64,000 bases of DNA from Dactylosporangium fulvum (GTDB taxonomy: Bacteria > Actinomycetota > Actinomycetes > Mycobacteriales > Micromonosporaceae): the NCBI RefSeq assembly GCF_025137375.1, contig NZ_CP073720.1, positions 4,922,501 to 4,986,500 on the forward strand. Reading direction: 5' to 3'. Of the stretch, positions 8,536 to 16,446 are shown piece by piece (position 1 is the first letter of the stretch; each line of letters opens with the position of its first letter). Under the pieces are notes generated by a model, which was not told the origin of the DNA, did no database searches, and saw nothing but the letters and a program-made list of their open reading frames with translations. The position numbers were made by a program, and so were the translations under genes.

Positions 8536-9514
8536 CCCGCGCCGCCGGGTCGCGATTCTCGCGGGTGCCGTCGGGCTGCTGCTCGCGGCGGCGGTGGCCG
8601 GGGTGAGCGTCGGTGCGCGCCACGTGCCACCGGCCGAGGTGTGGCGGGCCCTCGTCGCCTACGCCGGCACCGACGAGCACCTCATCGTCCGGGACATCCG
8701 GCTGCCGCGCACGGTGCTCGGGATCTGCGTGGGCGCGGCGCTGGGCTGCGCCGGGGCCCTGGTGCAGACGCTGACCCGCAATCCGCTCGCCGAGCCCGGG
8801 CTGCTGGGGGTGACGGCCGGCGCGGCGTTCGCGCTGAACGTCGGCGTGTTCGCCGGCTGGACCGCCACGCAGGCCGGGCAGCTCGGCCTCGCCGTGGCGG
8901 GATCGTGCCTGGCCGCGGTGGCCGTGTACGCCGTCGGGCGGACGTCGCCGCTGCGCCTCGTGCTCGCGGGGATGGCGCTGAGCGCGGTACTGCTCGGGAT
9001 CTCGCTCGGGCTGCGGCTCACGTTCCCGGACGTGCTGGACGCGTACCGCTTCTGGTCGGTCGGTGCACTGGCCGGCACCGAGCGCACGCCGCTGGCCGGG
9101 CCGGTGCTGGTGGTCGTGGTCGCGCTCGTGGGCTCGGTCGTGGTGGCCGGACCACTGGGTGCGCTGGCACTGGGGGAGGACGTGGCGCACACGCTCGGTG
9201 CGCACGTGTCACGGACCCGGGTGGCGGTGCTGGCACTCGTCACGGTGCTGACCGGAGTGGCCACGGCGGTGGCAGGACCGGTCAGTTTCGTCGGGCTCAT
9301 GGTGCCGCACCTCGCCCGCCGGCTGGCCGGCGGCTCGACCCGGTGGCTGGTCGCCTACGCGGTCCTGCTCGGGCCGGTGTTGCTGCTGATCGCGGACGTG
9401 AGCGCACGGCTGCTGCTGCCGACCGGTGAAGTGCCGGTCGCGGTGGTGACCGCCTTCCTCGGCGGGCCGGCCCTGATCTGGGTGGTACGCCGATACGGGG
9501 CGGCCGCGCTGTGA
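8525..9514 (+). CDS. FecCD-family iron-siderophore permease
   Basis: This is an integral membrane subunit of about 329 residues with roughly ten helices. I chose the TTG at 8525 because GGAG lies 9 nt upstream; another TTG at 8516 lies directly against that site. Family marks include the IRLPRTVLGICVGAALGCAGALVQTLTRNPLAEPGLLG segment and the FVGLMVPHLARRL coupling region that contacts the ATPase. It overlaps the SIP gene by about 10 bp and the next permease by GTGA. Together with the second permease it should form the heterodimeric channel. Confidence 0.93.
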   Translation: MTTDPRRRVAILAGAVGLLLAAAVAGVSVGARHVPPAEVWRALVAYAGTDEHLIVRDIRLPRTVLGICVGAALGCAGALVQTLTRNPLAEPGLLGVTAGAAFALNVGVFAGWTATQAGQLGLAVAGSCLAAVAVYAVGRTSPLRLVLAGMALSAVLLGISLGLRLTFPDVLDAYRFWSVGALAGTERTPLAGPVLVVVVALVGSVVVAGPLGALALGEDVAHTLGAHVSRTRVAVLALVTVLTGVATAVAGPVSFVGLMVPHLARRLAGGSTRWLVAYAVLLGPVLLLIADVSARLLLPTGEVPVAVVTAFLGGPALIWVVRRYGAAAL

Positions 9515-10527
9515 GCACCGTCGTCCTGCGGGTCCGTGGCCTGTCGGCGGCCGTCGAGCGCCGGACCGTCGTCGTTTCGGTGTGCCTGGCCGTGCTGGCA
9601 CTGGCGCTCGCGTTCCTCGGTCTCAGCCAGGGCGCGAACTGGTCGACGCCAGGCGAGGTGTTCGCCTCCCTGACCGGTGGCGAGGGCGGCTCCGTCGTCG
9701 TGCGCGAGTGGCGCCTCCCGCGGGTCACGGCCGCGCTGGTGTTCGGCGCGTCGCTCGGCCTCGCCGGCGCCGTGTTCCAGAACCTCACCCGCAACGCCCT
9801 CGGCAGCCCCGACGTAATCGGCCTCGACGCCGGCGCGTACACCGGAGCCCTCGTCGCCCTGACCATCCTCAGCGGAACGTCGGCGCAGTTGGCCGCCGGA
9901 GCGGTGGTCGGTGGTCTGCTGGCGGCGTCGGCGATCTACCTGCTCGCCCTGGACTCGGGCCTGAGCGGCTTGCGGCTGGTCGTCATCGGCATCGCCGTCA
10001 ACGCGATCCTCACCGCCGTCAACTCGTGGATCGTCCTGCGTGCCGACCTCGACATCGCGATCGCGGCGACCGGGTGGAGCGCGGGTTCGTTGAACGGCGT
10101 CGACTGGGACGAGCTGCACCTGCCGTTGCTGGCCATCGGTGTCCTCGTTGTCGTGCTGGCCCTGCTCTCCCGCGGCATGCACCAGAGCGGCCTCGGCGAC
10201 GAACTCGCCGTGACGTCGGGCATCCGCCTCGGCCGGCTCCGCCTTCTGCTGATCGTCGTCGGCGTCGGGTGCACGGCGACGGTGACGGCCGTCGCCGGGC
10301 CGATCGTGTTCATCGCGCTCGCCGCACCGCAGATCGGGCGCCGGCTCGCCCGCTCCGGTGTCGCCCTGCTGCCGGCTGCGCTCACCGGCGCCGTCCTGCT
10401 GCTCGCCGCGGACCTGGTCGCCCAGCTGCTCCTCGCGCCGGCGGCGCTGCCGGTCGGGGTCGTCACCACGGCGATCGGTGGCTGCTACCTCATCTGGCTG
10501 CTCGTCCTGGAGGTGAAGAGACGTTGA
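9511..10527 (+). CDS. FecCD-family iron-siderophore permease, second subunit
   Basis: The protein is 338 residues from a GTG that overlaps the previous stop. It has the same ten-helix plan as its neighbour, with WRLPRVTAALVFGASLGLAGAVFQNLTRNALGSPDVIG near the start and FIALAAPQIGRRLAR as the ATPase-contact loop. The two permeases are homologous but clearly diverged. The gene ends in a TTGA overlap with the ATPase gene. Confidence 0.93.
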   Translation: MSTVVLRVRGLSAAVERRTVVVSVCLAVLALALAFLGLSQGANWSTPGEVFASLTGGEGGSVVVREWRLPRVTAALVFGASLGLAGAVFQNLTRNALGSPDVIGLDAGAYTGALVALTILSGTSAQLAAGAVVGGLLAASAIYLLALDSGLSGLRLVVIGIAVNAILTAVNSWIVLRADLDIAIAATGWSAGSLNGVDWDELHLPLLAIGVLVVVLALLSRGMHQSGLGDELAVTSGIRLGRLRLLLIVVGVGCTATVTAVAGPIVFIALAAPQIGRRLARSGVALLPAALTGAVLLLAADLVAQLLLAPAALPVGVVTTAIGGCYLIWLLVLEVKRR

Positions 10528-11300
10528 CCACGCGCCTCGCCGCCCGCAACCTCACGCTCGCATACGGTGACCGGATCGTCTCCCGCGACGTGAGCCTCGA
10601 CCTGCCGGACCGGGCGTTCACCGCCATCGTCGGCCCGAACGCCTGCGGCAAGTCCACCCTCCTACGCGCGCTCGTGCGGCTGTTGCCGCCGGCCACCGGC
10701 GCCGTGCTGCTCGACGGTCGCGACGTGGCGGCCCACCGGCCGAAGGTGTTCGCCCGCGAGGTCGGTTTCCTGCCGCAGGGCCTGGTGGCACCGGAGAACG
10801 TCCCGGCGCGCCGGCTCGTCGCCCGCGGCCGGTACCCGCACCAGCATCTGCTGTCGACCTGGTCCGTGACCGACGAACAAGTGGTGGAGGACGCGATGGC
10901 GGCCGCCGGCGTGACGGACCTCGCCGACCGGCCGGTCGAGGAGCTCTCCGGAGGTCAGCGCCAGCGCGTCTGGGTCGCGATGGTGCTCGCCCAGCAGACG
11001 CCGTACCTGCTGCTCGACGAGCCGACGACGTACCTCGACGTCACCCACCAGTACGAGCTGCTGGCACTGCTCGCCCGCCTGCGTGACGAGGGCCGCACGA
11101 TCGTCGCCGTGCTGCACGACATCAACCAGGCCTGCCGCTTCGCCGACCACCTGGTCGCCATGAAGGACGGCCGGATCGTGGCCGAGGGACCGCCGGCCGA
11201 GGTGGTCGACGCGTCGCTGATGCACGAGGTGTTCGGCCTGCCGAGCCTCGTCATGCCCAACCCGGTGACCGGCACACCGATGGTGGTGCCGACCGTCTGA
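10524..11300 (+). CDS. Iron-siderophore ABC transporter ATP-binding protein
   Basis: This is the ATPase of the importer, 258 residues from a TTG start with a strong GGAGGTG site 8 nt upstream. Walker A is GPNACGKST, the signature is LSGGQRQR, Walker B is YLLLDEPTTYLD, and the switch His is in VLHDINQA. The D-loop TYLDVTHQ is typical of FepC-type importers. It closes the operon, and a hairpin terminator follows at 11313-11346. Confidence 0.95.
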   Translation: MTTRLAARNLTLAYGDRIVSRDVSLDLPDRAFTAIVGPNACGKSTLLRALVRLLPPATGAVLLDGRDVAAHRPKVFAREVGFLPQGLVAPENVPARRLVARGRYPHQHLLSTWSVTDEQVVEDAMAAAGVTDLADRPVEELSGGQRQRVWVAMVLAQQTPYLLLDEPTTYLDVTHQYELLALLARLRDEGRTIVAVLHDINQACRFADHLVAMKDGRIVAEGPPAEVVDASLMHEVFGLPSLVMPNPVTGTPMVVPTV

Positions 11301-11312
11301 CGGCGCGGCCGT

Positions 11313-11346
11313 GCGCAGGCCGGCGTCGGTGGCCGCCGGCCTGCGC
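11313..11346. terminator. Hairpin terminator between convergent genes
   Basis: A perfect 13-bp stem (GCGCAGGCCGGCG paired with CGCCGGCCTGCGC) encloses an 8-nt loop, 12 bp after the ATPase stop. There is no T tract, as is usual in actinomycetes. It can serve both the siderophore operon and the convergent gene ending at 11360. Confidence 0.75.
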
Positions 11347-11359
11347 GGGCCTGTCCGTG

Positions 11360-12118
11360 CTATCGGCTGCGCATCGGCGTCCTGGTGGACGCGCCGCCCG
11401 CGACGACCGGCGGGAGTTTGCGGCCGTACCTCCGGCCGCTGCCGCCGGCACCGGTCAGCAGCGTCGCGATCGCATCGCTGCGTGGCGGTACGTCGTCCTT
11501 GCCCTCCAGGCGTCGCAACAGTTCCAGGCCTTCCGCCCGGATCGCGGCGGCGTCGTAGGACCGCTCGCGGCGCTCCAGCATGCCGGCGTGGTGGATCAGG
11601 GTCAGCGCCAGCCGGCTCCGGGGCGCCATGCGCCGGCTCCGTTCCCCGGTGACGAGTTCCTGGATCGTGGCCAGGGCGGCGTCGCCCCGGCCCGCCTCCT
11701 CCAGCGCCACGGCCAGGGCCAGCAGGTCCCAGTCCGGGCCGTCCCGCTCGTCCGCCGCGCGGCGCTTGCGCTGCCGCACGACGACGTCGGTGAAGACGTC
11801 CACGGTGCCCGGCCCGACCAGCTCCCGGGCCCACATGCGCAGGCTCGTCGCCGCCTCCGCCAGCAACGTCTGGACCGCATCCGCGGGAGCGGCATCGGTG
11901 AAGCCGTCGACCAGGTCGCCGAGCGCCCGGGCGAGGCGCGGGCGGTACACCTGCGGACGCACTGTCGTCAAGATCCGGTACGCCTGAACCAGTTCGTAGC
12001 GGCGCGGGTGGTCCTTCAGGAGCACCACACGGGCCCATGTCACCATGCCGGGATCGACCAACACATTCCTCCGAGTCGTCGGGAGCGACGAGCGTACGAC
12101 GAAGAAACCCCAGCTCAA
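11360..12118 (-). CDS. Hypothetical helical (TPR-like) protein
   Basis: I do not recognise a named family. The product is up to 252 residues, with a later start near codon 25 (VTWARVVLLKDHPRRYELVQAYR) equally possible. It is strongly alpha-helical, with repeated helix pairs such as LLALAVALEEAGRGDAALATIQELV and LALTLIHHAGMLERRERSYDAAAIRAEGLELLRRL, which resemble tetratricopeptide repeats as found in actinobacterial regulators. The tail is basic and disordered. It is convergent with the siderophore operon and has no obvious functional partner. The opposite strand is also open here, but the repeats argue for this strand. Confidence 0.55.
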   Translation of the reverse strand: MSWGFFVVRSSLPTTRRNVLVDPGMVTWARVVLLKDHPRRYELVQAYRILTTVRPQVYRPRLARALGDLVDGFTDAAPADAVQTLLAEAATSLRMWARELVGPGTVDVFTDVVVRQRKRRAADERDGPDWDLLALAVALEEAGRGDAALATIQELVTGERSRRMAPRSRLALTLIHHAGMLERRERSYDAAAIRAEGLELLRRLEGKDDVPPRSDAIATLLTGAGGSGRRYGRKLPPVVAGGASTRTPMRSR

Positions 12119-12319
12119 CAGGGCTGTTCACCCGAGTGGCCGGCGGTGGTGACTGCGGTATGCTGATCGTGGTCTTACCCCGGGAACGCGGAGCGGGGTT
12201 GACGGCATCTCACGCATGCGGCGTGGGACTCACCGCGAAAGTCCCGGAAGCGGGTCGCCGGGGCGGCCCGTGGAGCCGGCATGTGACCGACGGGCGACCG
12301 CTCGCCCCTGCGGGTGATG

Positions 12320-12372
12320 TCAGGTCAGCGGCTCGCCGCCGTCGATGTGCAGCGTCGTGCCGGTCAGTGGCG
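12320..12372 (-). pseudogene. Remnant: C-terminal tail of a short-chain dehydrogenase
   Basis: Directly after the stop of the oxidoreductase gene at 12373, in another frame on the same strand, the sequence encodes LTPLTGTTLHIDGGEPLT and a stop. TGxxLxxDGG is the classical C-terminal end of SDR-family oxidoreductases. No SDR body is present upstream, because that space is occupied by the intact medium-chain oxidoreductase. The simplest reading is that a deletion removed the rest of an SDR gene and left its last 18 codons. Confidence 0.6.
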
Positions 12373-13347
12373 TCAGCCGCGGACGACGACCATCTTTCCG
12401 CGGGCCTCGTCGGCCTCCATGACGCGGTGCGCCTCGCGGATGTCCTCGAACCGGAACACGCGTGACGGCTTGGCCTTGAGGCGGCCGGCTGCCACCTGTT
12501 GCGCGATCGCCTGCAGCGGCACGTCCGACAGCGGGAAGCCGGGTCTGCCGAACACGAAGCTGCCGAAGAAGGTCAGGTAGACGCCGCTGGCCATCTGCAG
12601 CAGCGGGTTGAAGTCCCGGATCGGGTCGAGGCCGCCCAGCCAGCCGGCCAGGCAGGCCCGGCCGCCGCGGCGCAGCATGTCGAGCGAGTCGAGGATGGTG
12701 CTGTTGCCCACCAGGTCCAGGACCGCGTCGAGCTGTTTGGCCTCGGCGATCCGCGCGGAGAGGTCCGACCCTTCCAGCTCGACGCGATCTGCCCCGAGTT
12801 CTTCCAGCATGCCGAAGCGTTCGCGTTTCCGCGTGGTGGCGATGACCCGCACGCCGGCGTTCACCGCGAGGTTGATCGCGGCCTGGCCGAACGAGGAGGT
12901 GCCGCCCCGGATGACCAAGGTCTGCCCCGGGGTGATCTCCAGGTTTCGGAACAGGCAGGTCCAGGCGGTCGCGTAGGTCTCCGGGATCGCGGCGAGCTCG
13001 GCCCAGGACAGGTCGGACTCGATGAGCGCCACGTTCGGCACGGGCGCGCGGGTGTACTCGGCGTAGCTGCCGTTGATGGTGCGCCCGAGGCCGCCCATCA
13101 GCGCCGCCACCTTGGCGCCGACCGGGAACTCGCCGCCGGGGCAGGCGTTGACCAGCCCGACGCACTCGATGCCGCTCACCTCCGCGGCCTCGGCCCACTC
13201 GCCCCGGCGCATGTGCATCTCGGCGTGGTTGAGGCCGAACGCCTTGACCTCGATGACAACCTGACCGGGCACCGGCTCCGGGTCGGGCAGGTCCTTGTAG
13301 ACCAGGCAGTCCGGTCCGCCGAACCGCTCGATGACGATCGCACGCAT
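12373..13347 (-). CDS. Quinone-oxidoreductase-like medium-chain dehydrogenase (MDR)
   Basis: This NAD(P)H-dependent oxidoreductase is 324 residues from the ATG at 13347, which has GGAGAG 5 nt upstream. The GroES-like N-terminal domain (MRAIVIERFGGPDCLV, then GLNHAEMHMRRGEW) is followed by a Rossmann domain with LVIRGGTSSFGQAAINLA, a variant of the usual GxxGxxG motif. The Cys/His zinc ligands of alcohol dehydrogenases are absent, which fits the zinc-free quinone oxidoreductase branch. It diverges from the mini-ORF/acetyltransferase unit, and the tail of a lost SDR gene adjoins its 3' end. Confidence 0.88.
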   Translation of the reverse strand: MRAIVIERFGGPDCLVYKDLPDPEPVPGQVVIEVKAFGLNHAEMHMRRGEWAEAAEVSGIECVGLVNACPGGEFPVGAKVAALMGGLGRTINGSYAEYTRAPVPNVALIESDLSWAELAAIPETYATAWTCLFRNLEITPGQTLVIRGGTSSFGQAAINLAVNAGVRVIATTRKRERFGMLEELGADRVELEGSDLSARIAEAKQLDAVLDLVGNSTILDSLDMLRRGGRACLAGWLGGLDPIRDFNPLLQMASGVYLTFFGSFVFGRPGFPLSDVPLQAIAQQVAAGRLKAKPSRVFRFEDIREAHRVMEADEARGKMVVVRG

Positions 13348-13414
13348 CACGACTCTCCAGACGTCCTGCAGCAGGCCGCAGGTCGTGGCTTCCCGGTCGC
13401 GCCGGGGATAAACG

Positions 13415-13463
13415 CCCGAGCGACGAACGCGTGGTACATTCGTGCCGCGCCCCGAGCGACGAA
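13415..13463. repeat. Two 13-bp direct repeats 36 bp apart
   Basis: CCCGAGCGACGAA occurs at 13415-13427 and again at 13451-13463, just before the ribosome site of the mini-ORF. The repeats lie in the divergent promoter region and could be binding sites for a regulator, but nothing identifies it. Confidence 0.5.
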
Positions 13464-13476
13464 GGAGGTGAGCGCG

Positions 13477-13524
13477 ATGGTGTTCCGTCCGTCTGTGCTC
13501 CCGACCCGTCCGGGCGACCGCTGA
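13477..13524 (+). CDS. 15-residue mini-ORF, possible leader peptide
   Basis: An ATG at 13477 with a near-perfect GAAGGAGGTG ribosome site opens a frame for MVFRPSVLPTRPGDR and then stops. The ribosome site is one of the strongest in the window, which argues that the peptide is translated. It stops 41 nt before the acetyltransferase start. A hairpin lies between them. This arrangement fits a regulatory upstream ORF. The peptide has no run of one amino acid, so classical amino-acid attenuation is unlikely. Confidence 0.45.
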   Translation: MVFRPSVLPTRPGDR

Positions 13525-13528
13525 ATCA

Positions 13529-13552
13529 CGGGAGCACGCCGCTTCTCCCGTA
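13529..13552 (+). promoter_or_regulatory. Hairpin between mini-ORF and acetyltransferase start
   Basis: ACGGGAG at 13529-13535 pairs with CTCCCGT at 13546-13552 around a 10-nt loop. The 3' arm abuts the AGAGGA ribosome site of the downstream gene, so folding could influence access to it. Confidence 0.45.
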
Positions 13553-13565
13553 GAGGATGTTCCCC

Positions 13566-14480
13566 GTGACCGATCTGGTCATCCGCCCGCTGCGCGCGGG
13601 CGAGCACACGCTGTTCCTGTCCATGCCCGAGCCGCCCACGGTCGGCACGGCGCTGCTCGGCCGCGACTTCGCCGAGACCATGGCCGCCCGCCAGTACCGT
13701 CCCGAGTGGACCTGGGTGGCCCTCGACGGCGGCACGGTCGTCGCGCGGGCCGCCTGGTGGGGCGGGCCCGACGACCGCGCCCCGGTGGCGCTGGACTGGT
13801 TCGATCCCGGCGCCGACCCGGCGGTGGGCGCGCGGCTGTTGCGTGCCGCCGGGTTCACCGTCGACTATCACCTCATGCTGCCGCCCGGCTGGCGCGAGGT
13901 CCCCGAGGCGCACCGCGCGGCGCAGCTGCGGATCACCGCCGCGGGCGCCGCCGGGTTCGTCCCGGTCCTGGAGCGGCTGCGGTACCGGTGGACGCCGGCC
14001 GACGGCCTGCCCGAGCGCCCGGCGCGGCTGACGTACGAGCCCGTCTCGGACGAGGCGGTCCTCCACGACGTGCTGCGCCGCGTCCTGACCGGCAGCCTCG
14101 ACTTCCACCAGCGGCAGGCGATCGAGCGGGCGGGCGTCGAGGCGGCCCTCGCCGACGACCTGGCGTTCCTGGATTGGCTGCCGAGCCCGCGCGAGTGGTG
14201 GCGCCTGGCCCGCGACGCGGCCGGCAACCTCGCCGGCGTCGTGGTCCCGGGCCGCAACTACGCCTCGCCGATCATCGCCTACGTCGGGGTGCTGCCGGAG
14301 GCGCGGGGCCACGGCTACGCGTTCGACCTGCTCGTCGAGGGCACCCACATCCTGGTCGAGCAGGGTGCGGAGGCGATCACCGCCGACACCGACGTGACGA
14401 ACACCCCGATGGCCGCCACGTTCGCCCGGGCCGGCTACCCGGTGTCACAGCGACGGCTCATCCTGAGCGGATCGGCCTGA
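13566..14480 (+). CDS. GNAT-family N-acetyltransferase (two-lobed)
   Basis: The product is 304 residues from the GTG at 13566, chosen because AGAGGA lies about 8 nt upstream and the protein then begins TDLVIRPLRAGEH, a normal GNAT N-terminus. An ATG at 13557 overlaps the ribosome site. The C-terminal lobe has YVGVLPEARGHGYAFDLL, where V-x-P-x-x-R-G-x-G-Y is the acetyl-CoA loop, and TDTDVTNTPMAATFARAGY, the beta-alpha segment near the active site. The N-terminal lobe is a degenerate GNAT fold. The substrate is unknown. The preceding mini-ORF and hairpin suggest translational control. Confidence 0.85.
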   Translation: MTDLVIRPLRAGEHTLFLSMPEPPTVGTALLGRDFAETMAARQYRPEWTWVALDGGTVVARAAWWGGPDDRAPVALDWFDPGADPAVGARLLRAAGFTVDYHLMLPPGWREVPEAHRAAQLRITAAGAAGFVPVLERLRYRWTPADGLPERPARLTYEPVSDEAVLHDVLRRVLTGSLDFHQRQAIERAGVEAALADDLAFLDWLPSPREWWRLARDAAGNLAGVVVPGRNYASPIIAYVGVLPEARGHGYAFDLLVEGTHILVEQGAEAITADTDVTNTPMAATFARAGYPVSQRRLILSGSA

Positions 14481-14569
14481 CGGGTGTATCGCCGGACAGG
14501 GTCGGGGGGCGCCAGGTCGTGGTCGGTGCGGTGCCCGCCGGCTCGCCCGCATGGGCTACCGTGCGCACC

Positions 14570-16165
14570 GTGCAGAACTCGATCGACGCCCCGATCGTCG
14601 CGGTCACCGTCTACCCGGCACAGGCGCGGGTCACCCGGCGCGGCCGGACCACACTCGACGCGGGTGAGCAGGTCGTCGAGGTGGGGCCGCTGCCGATGAG
14701 CCTGGACGCCGATTCGATCCGGGTCAGCGGGCGCGGGCCGGCCACGGTCCTCGGCGTGGATGTCGCGCTGCGCCGCCGCGACCGGCCGTCCGACGCCGCC
14801 GTGACGGCGGCGTCGGACGAGCGGCGCCGGCTCACCGGGGAGATCGCGGAGATCGACGACACGGAGACGGTACTGCGGCAGCGCCAGGCGTTCCTGACGA
14901 CGCTGGGGGAGCGGGCCAGCGGCACGTACGCGCGGGCGCTGGCCACCGGCGCGGCGGCGTCCGACGCGGTCGCGGCGTTCACCACGACGATGGGCGGCGA
15001 GCTGACCGCCGTGCTGGCCGGCATCCGTGCGCTCCAGCAGCGCCGCACGCAGGTGACCGACCGGATCGCCGCGCTGGACCGGCAGCTGGCCGACCTGTCC
15101 GGCAAGCGCGAGCCCGACGCCGGGTACGCCGCCGTCGCGCTCGCCGTGTCGGCGCCGGGCGCGGTCGAGCTCGACGTCTCCTACCAGGTGCCGGAGGCCG
15201 GCTGGCGGTCCACGTACGACGTGCGCCTGACCGGCGAGACCCTCAACGTGACCTGGTTCGGGCTGGTCGAGCAGCGCACCGGCGAGGACTGGCCGGAGTG
15301 CGAGCTGGCGCTGTCGACGGCCCGTCCGTCGGGCGTCGTGGCGATCCCCGAGCTGCAGCCGTGGTACCTGGACCCGTTCATGCCGCCGCCACCGCCGCGG
15401 CCCTATGGGGCGTACGGCAGCGCGCCGGGCTTCCCGTCCGCGGCTCCCGCGGCGGCGGCGCCGGCCGGCCCGCCGCCGCAGATGCTCGACGACGCGTTCG
15501 GCGGGGCCGCCGAGGTGGAACTGGCGCAGGCGCGGGTCGAGGAGGGCCCGGTGGCGGCGACGTACCGGCCGGCCCGCGCGGTCGCGGTGCCGGCCGACGG
15601 CACCACGGCCCGGGCCACGATCTCGGTGCTCGAGCTGGCGGCCCGGCTGGACCACGTCACCGCGCCGGCCCGCTCGACCGACGTCCACCTGCGGGCCGTG
15701 GTGACGAACACTTCGCAGCACACACTGCCGCCCGGGCAGGCGTCGGTGTTCCACGAGGCCGACTTCGTCAGCCGGACCGGGCTGTCGACGTGGGCGCCGG
15801 GTGAGGAGCTCGAACTGGCACTCGGCCTCGACGACCGGGTCCGCGTCGAACGCGAGCTGACCCGCCGCACCGCGACCCGCGCGACGCTGGGTTCGAGCCG
15901 CCGCCGCGAGGTCGAGTACCGCACCACGATCGGCAACTACACCGGCCGGCCCGTCCGGATCACCGTGCTCGACCAGGTGCCGGTGAGCCGCCACGACGCG
16001 ATCGCCGTCAAGGAGACCGTCCTGGAGCCGCCACCGGCCGAGCGTACCGACCTCGGCGTGCTCACGTGGCGGCTGCTGCTGCCGGAGGGCCAGGCCCAGG
16101 CGCTGCGGCTCGGCTACCGTGTCGAGACGGCCAAGGGCATCGAGCTGTCCGGCTGGCGCGAGTAA
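14570..16165 (+). CDS. DUF4139 domain protein (mucoidy-inhibitor-A-like)
   Basis: The protein is about 531 residues. The start is uncertain: GTG codons at 14561 and 14570 are both weak. The N-terminal DUF4140 part (APIVAVTVYPAQARVTRRGR) leads into a coiled segment (DERRRLTGEIAEIDDTETVLRQR). The central DUF4139 beta domain follows, with ELDVSYQVPEAGWRSTYDVRL. A Pro/Ala-rich insert (PFMPPPPPRPYG, then SAAPAAAAPAGPPP) splits the domain at about residues 265-305. It ends with DLGVLTWRLLLPEGQAQALRLGYRVE. The family is widespread but uncharacterised. There is no signal peptide, so it should be cytoplasmic. Confidence 0.85.
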   Translation: MQNSIDAPIVAVTVYPAQARVTRRGRTTLDAGEQVVEVGPLPMSLDADSIRVSGRGPATVLGVDVALRRRDRPSDAAVTAASDERRRLTGEIAEIDDTETVLRQRQAFLTTLGERASGTYARALATGAAASDAVAAFTTTMGGELTAVLAGIRALQQRRTQVTDRIAALDRQLADLSGKREPDAGYAAVALAVSAPGAVELDVSYQVPEAGWRSTYDVRLTGETLNVTWFGLVEQRTGEDWPECELALSTARPSGVVAIPELQPWYLDPFMPPPPPRPYGAYGSAPGFPSAAPAAAAPAGPPPQMLDDAFGGAAEVELAQARVEEGPVAATYRPARAVAVPADGTTARATISVLELAARLDHVTAPARSTDVHLRAVVTNTSQHTLPPGQASVFHEADFVSRTGLSTWAPGEELELALGLDDRVRVERELTRRTATRATLGSSRRREVEYRTTIGNYTGRPVRITVLDQVPVSRHDAIAVKETVLEPPPAERTDLGVLTWRLLLPEGQAQALRLGYRVETAKGIELSGWRE

Positions 16166-16178
16166 CGAAGGCCTGTGC

Positions 16179-16205
16179 GGCGAGGTCCTCATCCGGGACC
16201 TCGCC
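16179..16205 (+). terminator. Hairpin terminator after the DUF4139 gene
   Basis: A perfect 10-bp inverted repeat (GGCGAGGTCC with GGACCTCGCC) encloses a 7-nt loop, 13 bp after the stop codon. The remaining 240 bp up to the qcrB start hold no convincing gene. Confidence 0.65.
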
Positions 16206-16446
16206 GCCGCCGGCACCTCCACCGCGGCGCGGCCGCCCACCACAACACCGACCTGTGGCGGTTCACCACGCCGGTCCCCGGCGACCCGCAGTGGGCGAAC
16301 TGGCCTTCCGCGCTGCTCAGGCCCGCGCGGGTGCGGACTATCGGATGGACCGACCGGAGACGCTGCCGATCGCCGTGGACGCGGAGGGATACTTCACGTC
16401 GACGTCGGATTCCGAGATTGCGGTCGACAGGCATCTGGGAGCGGCC

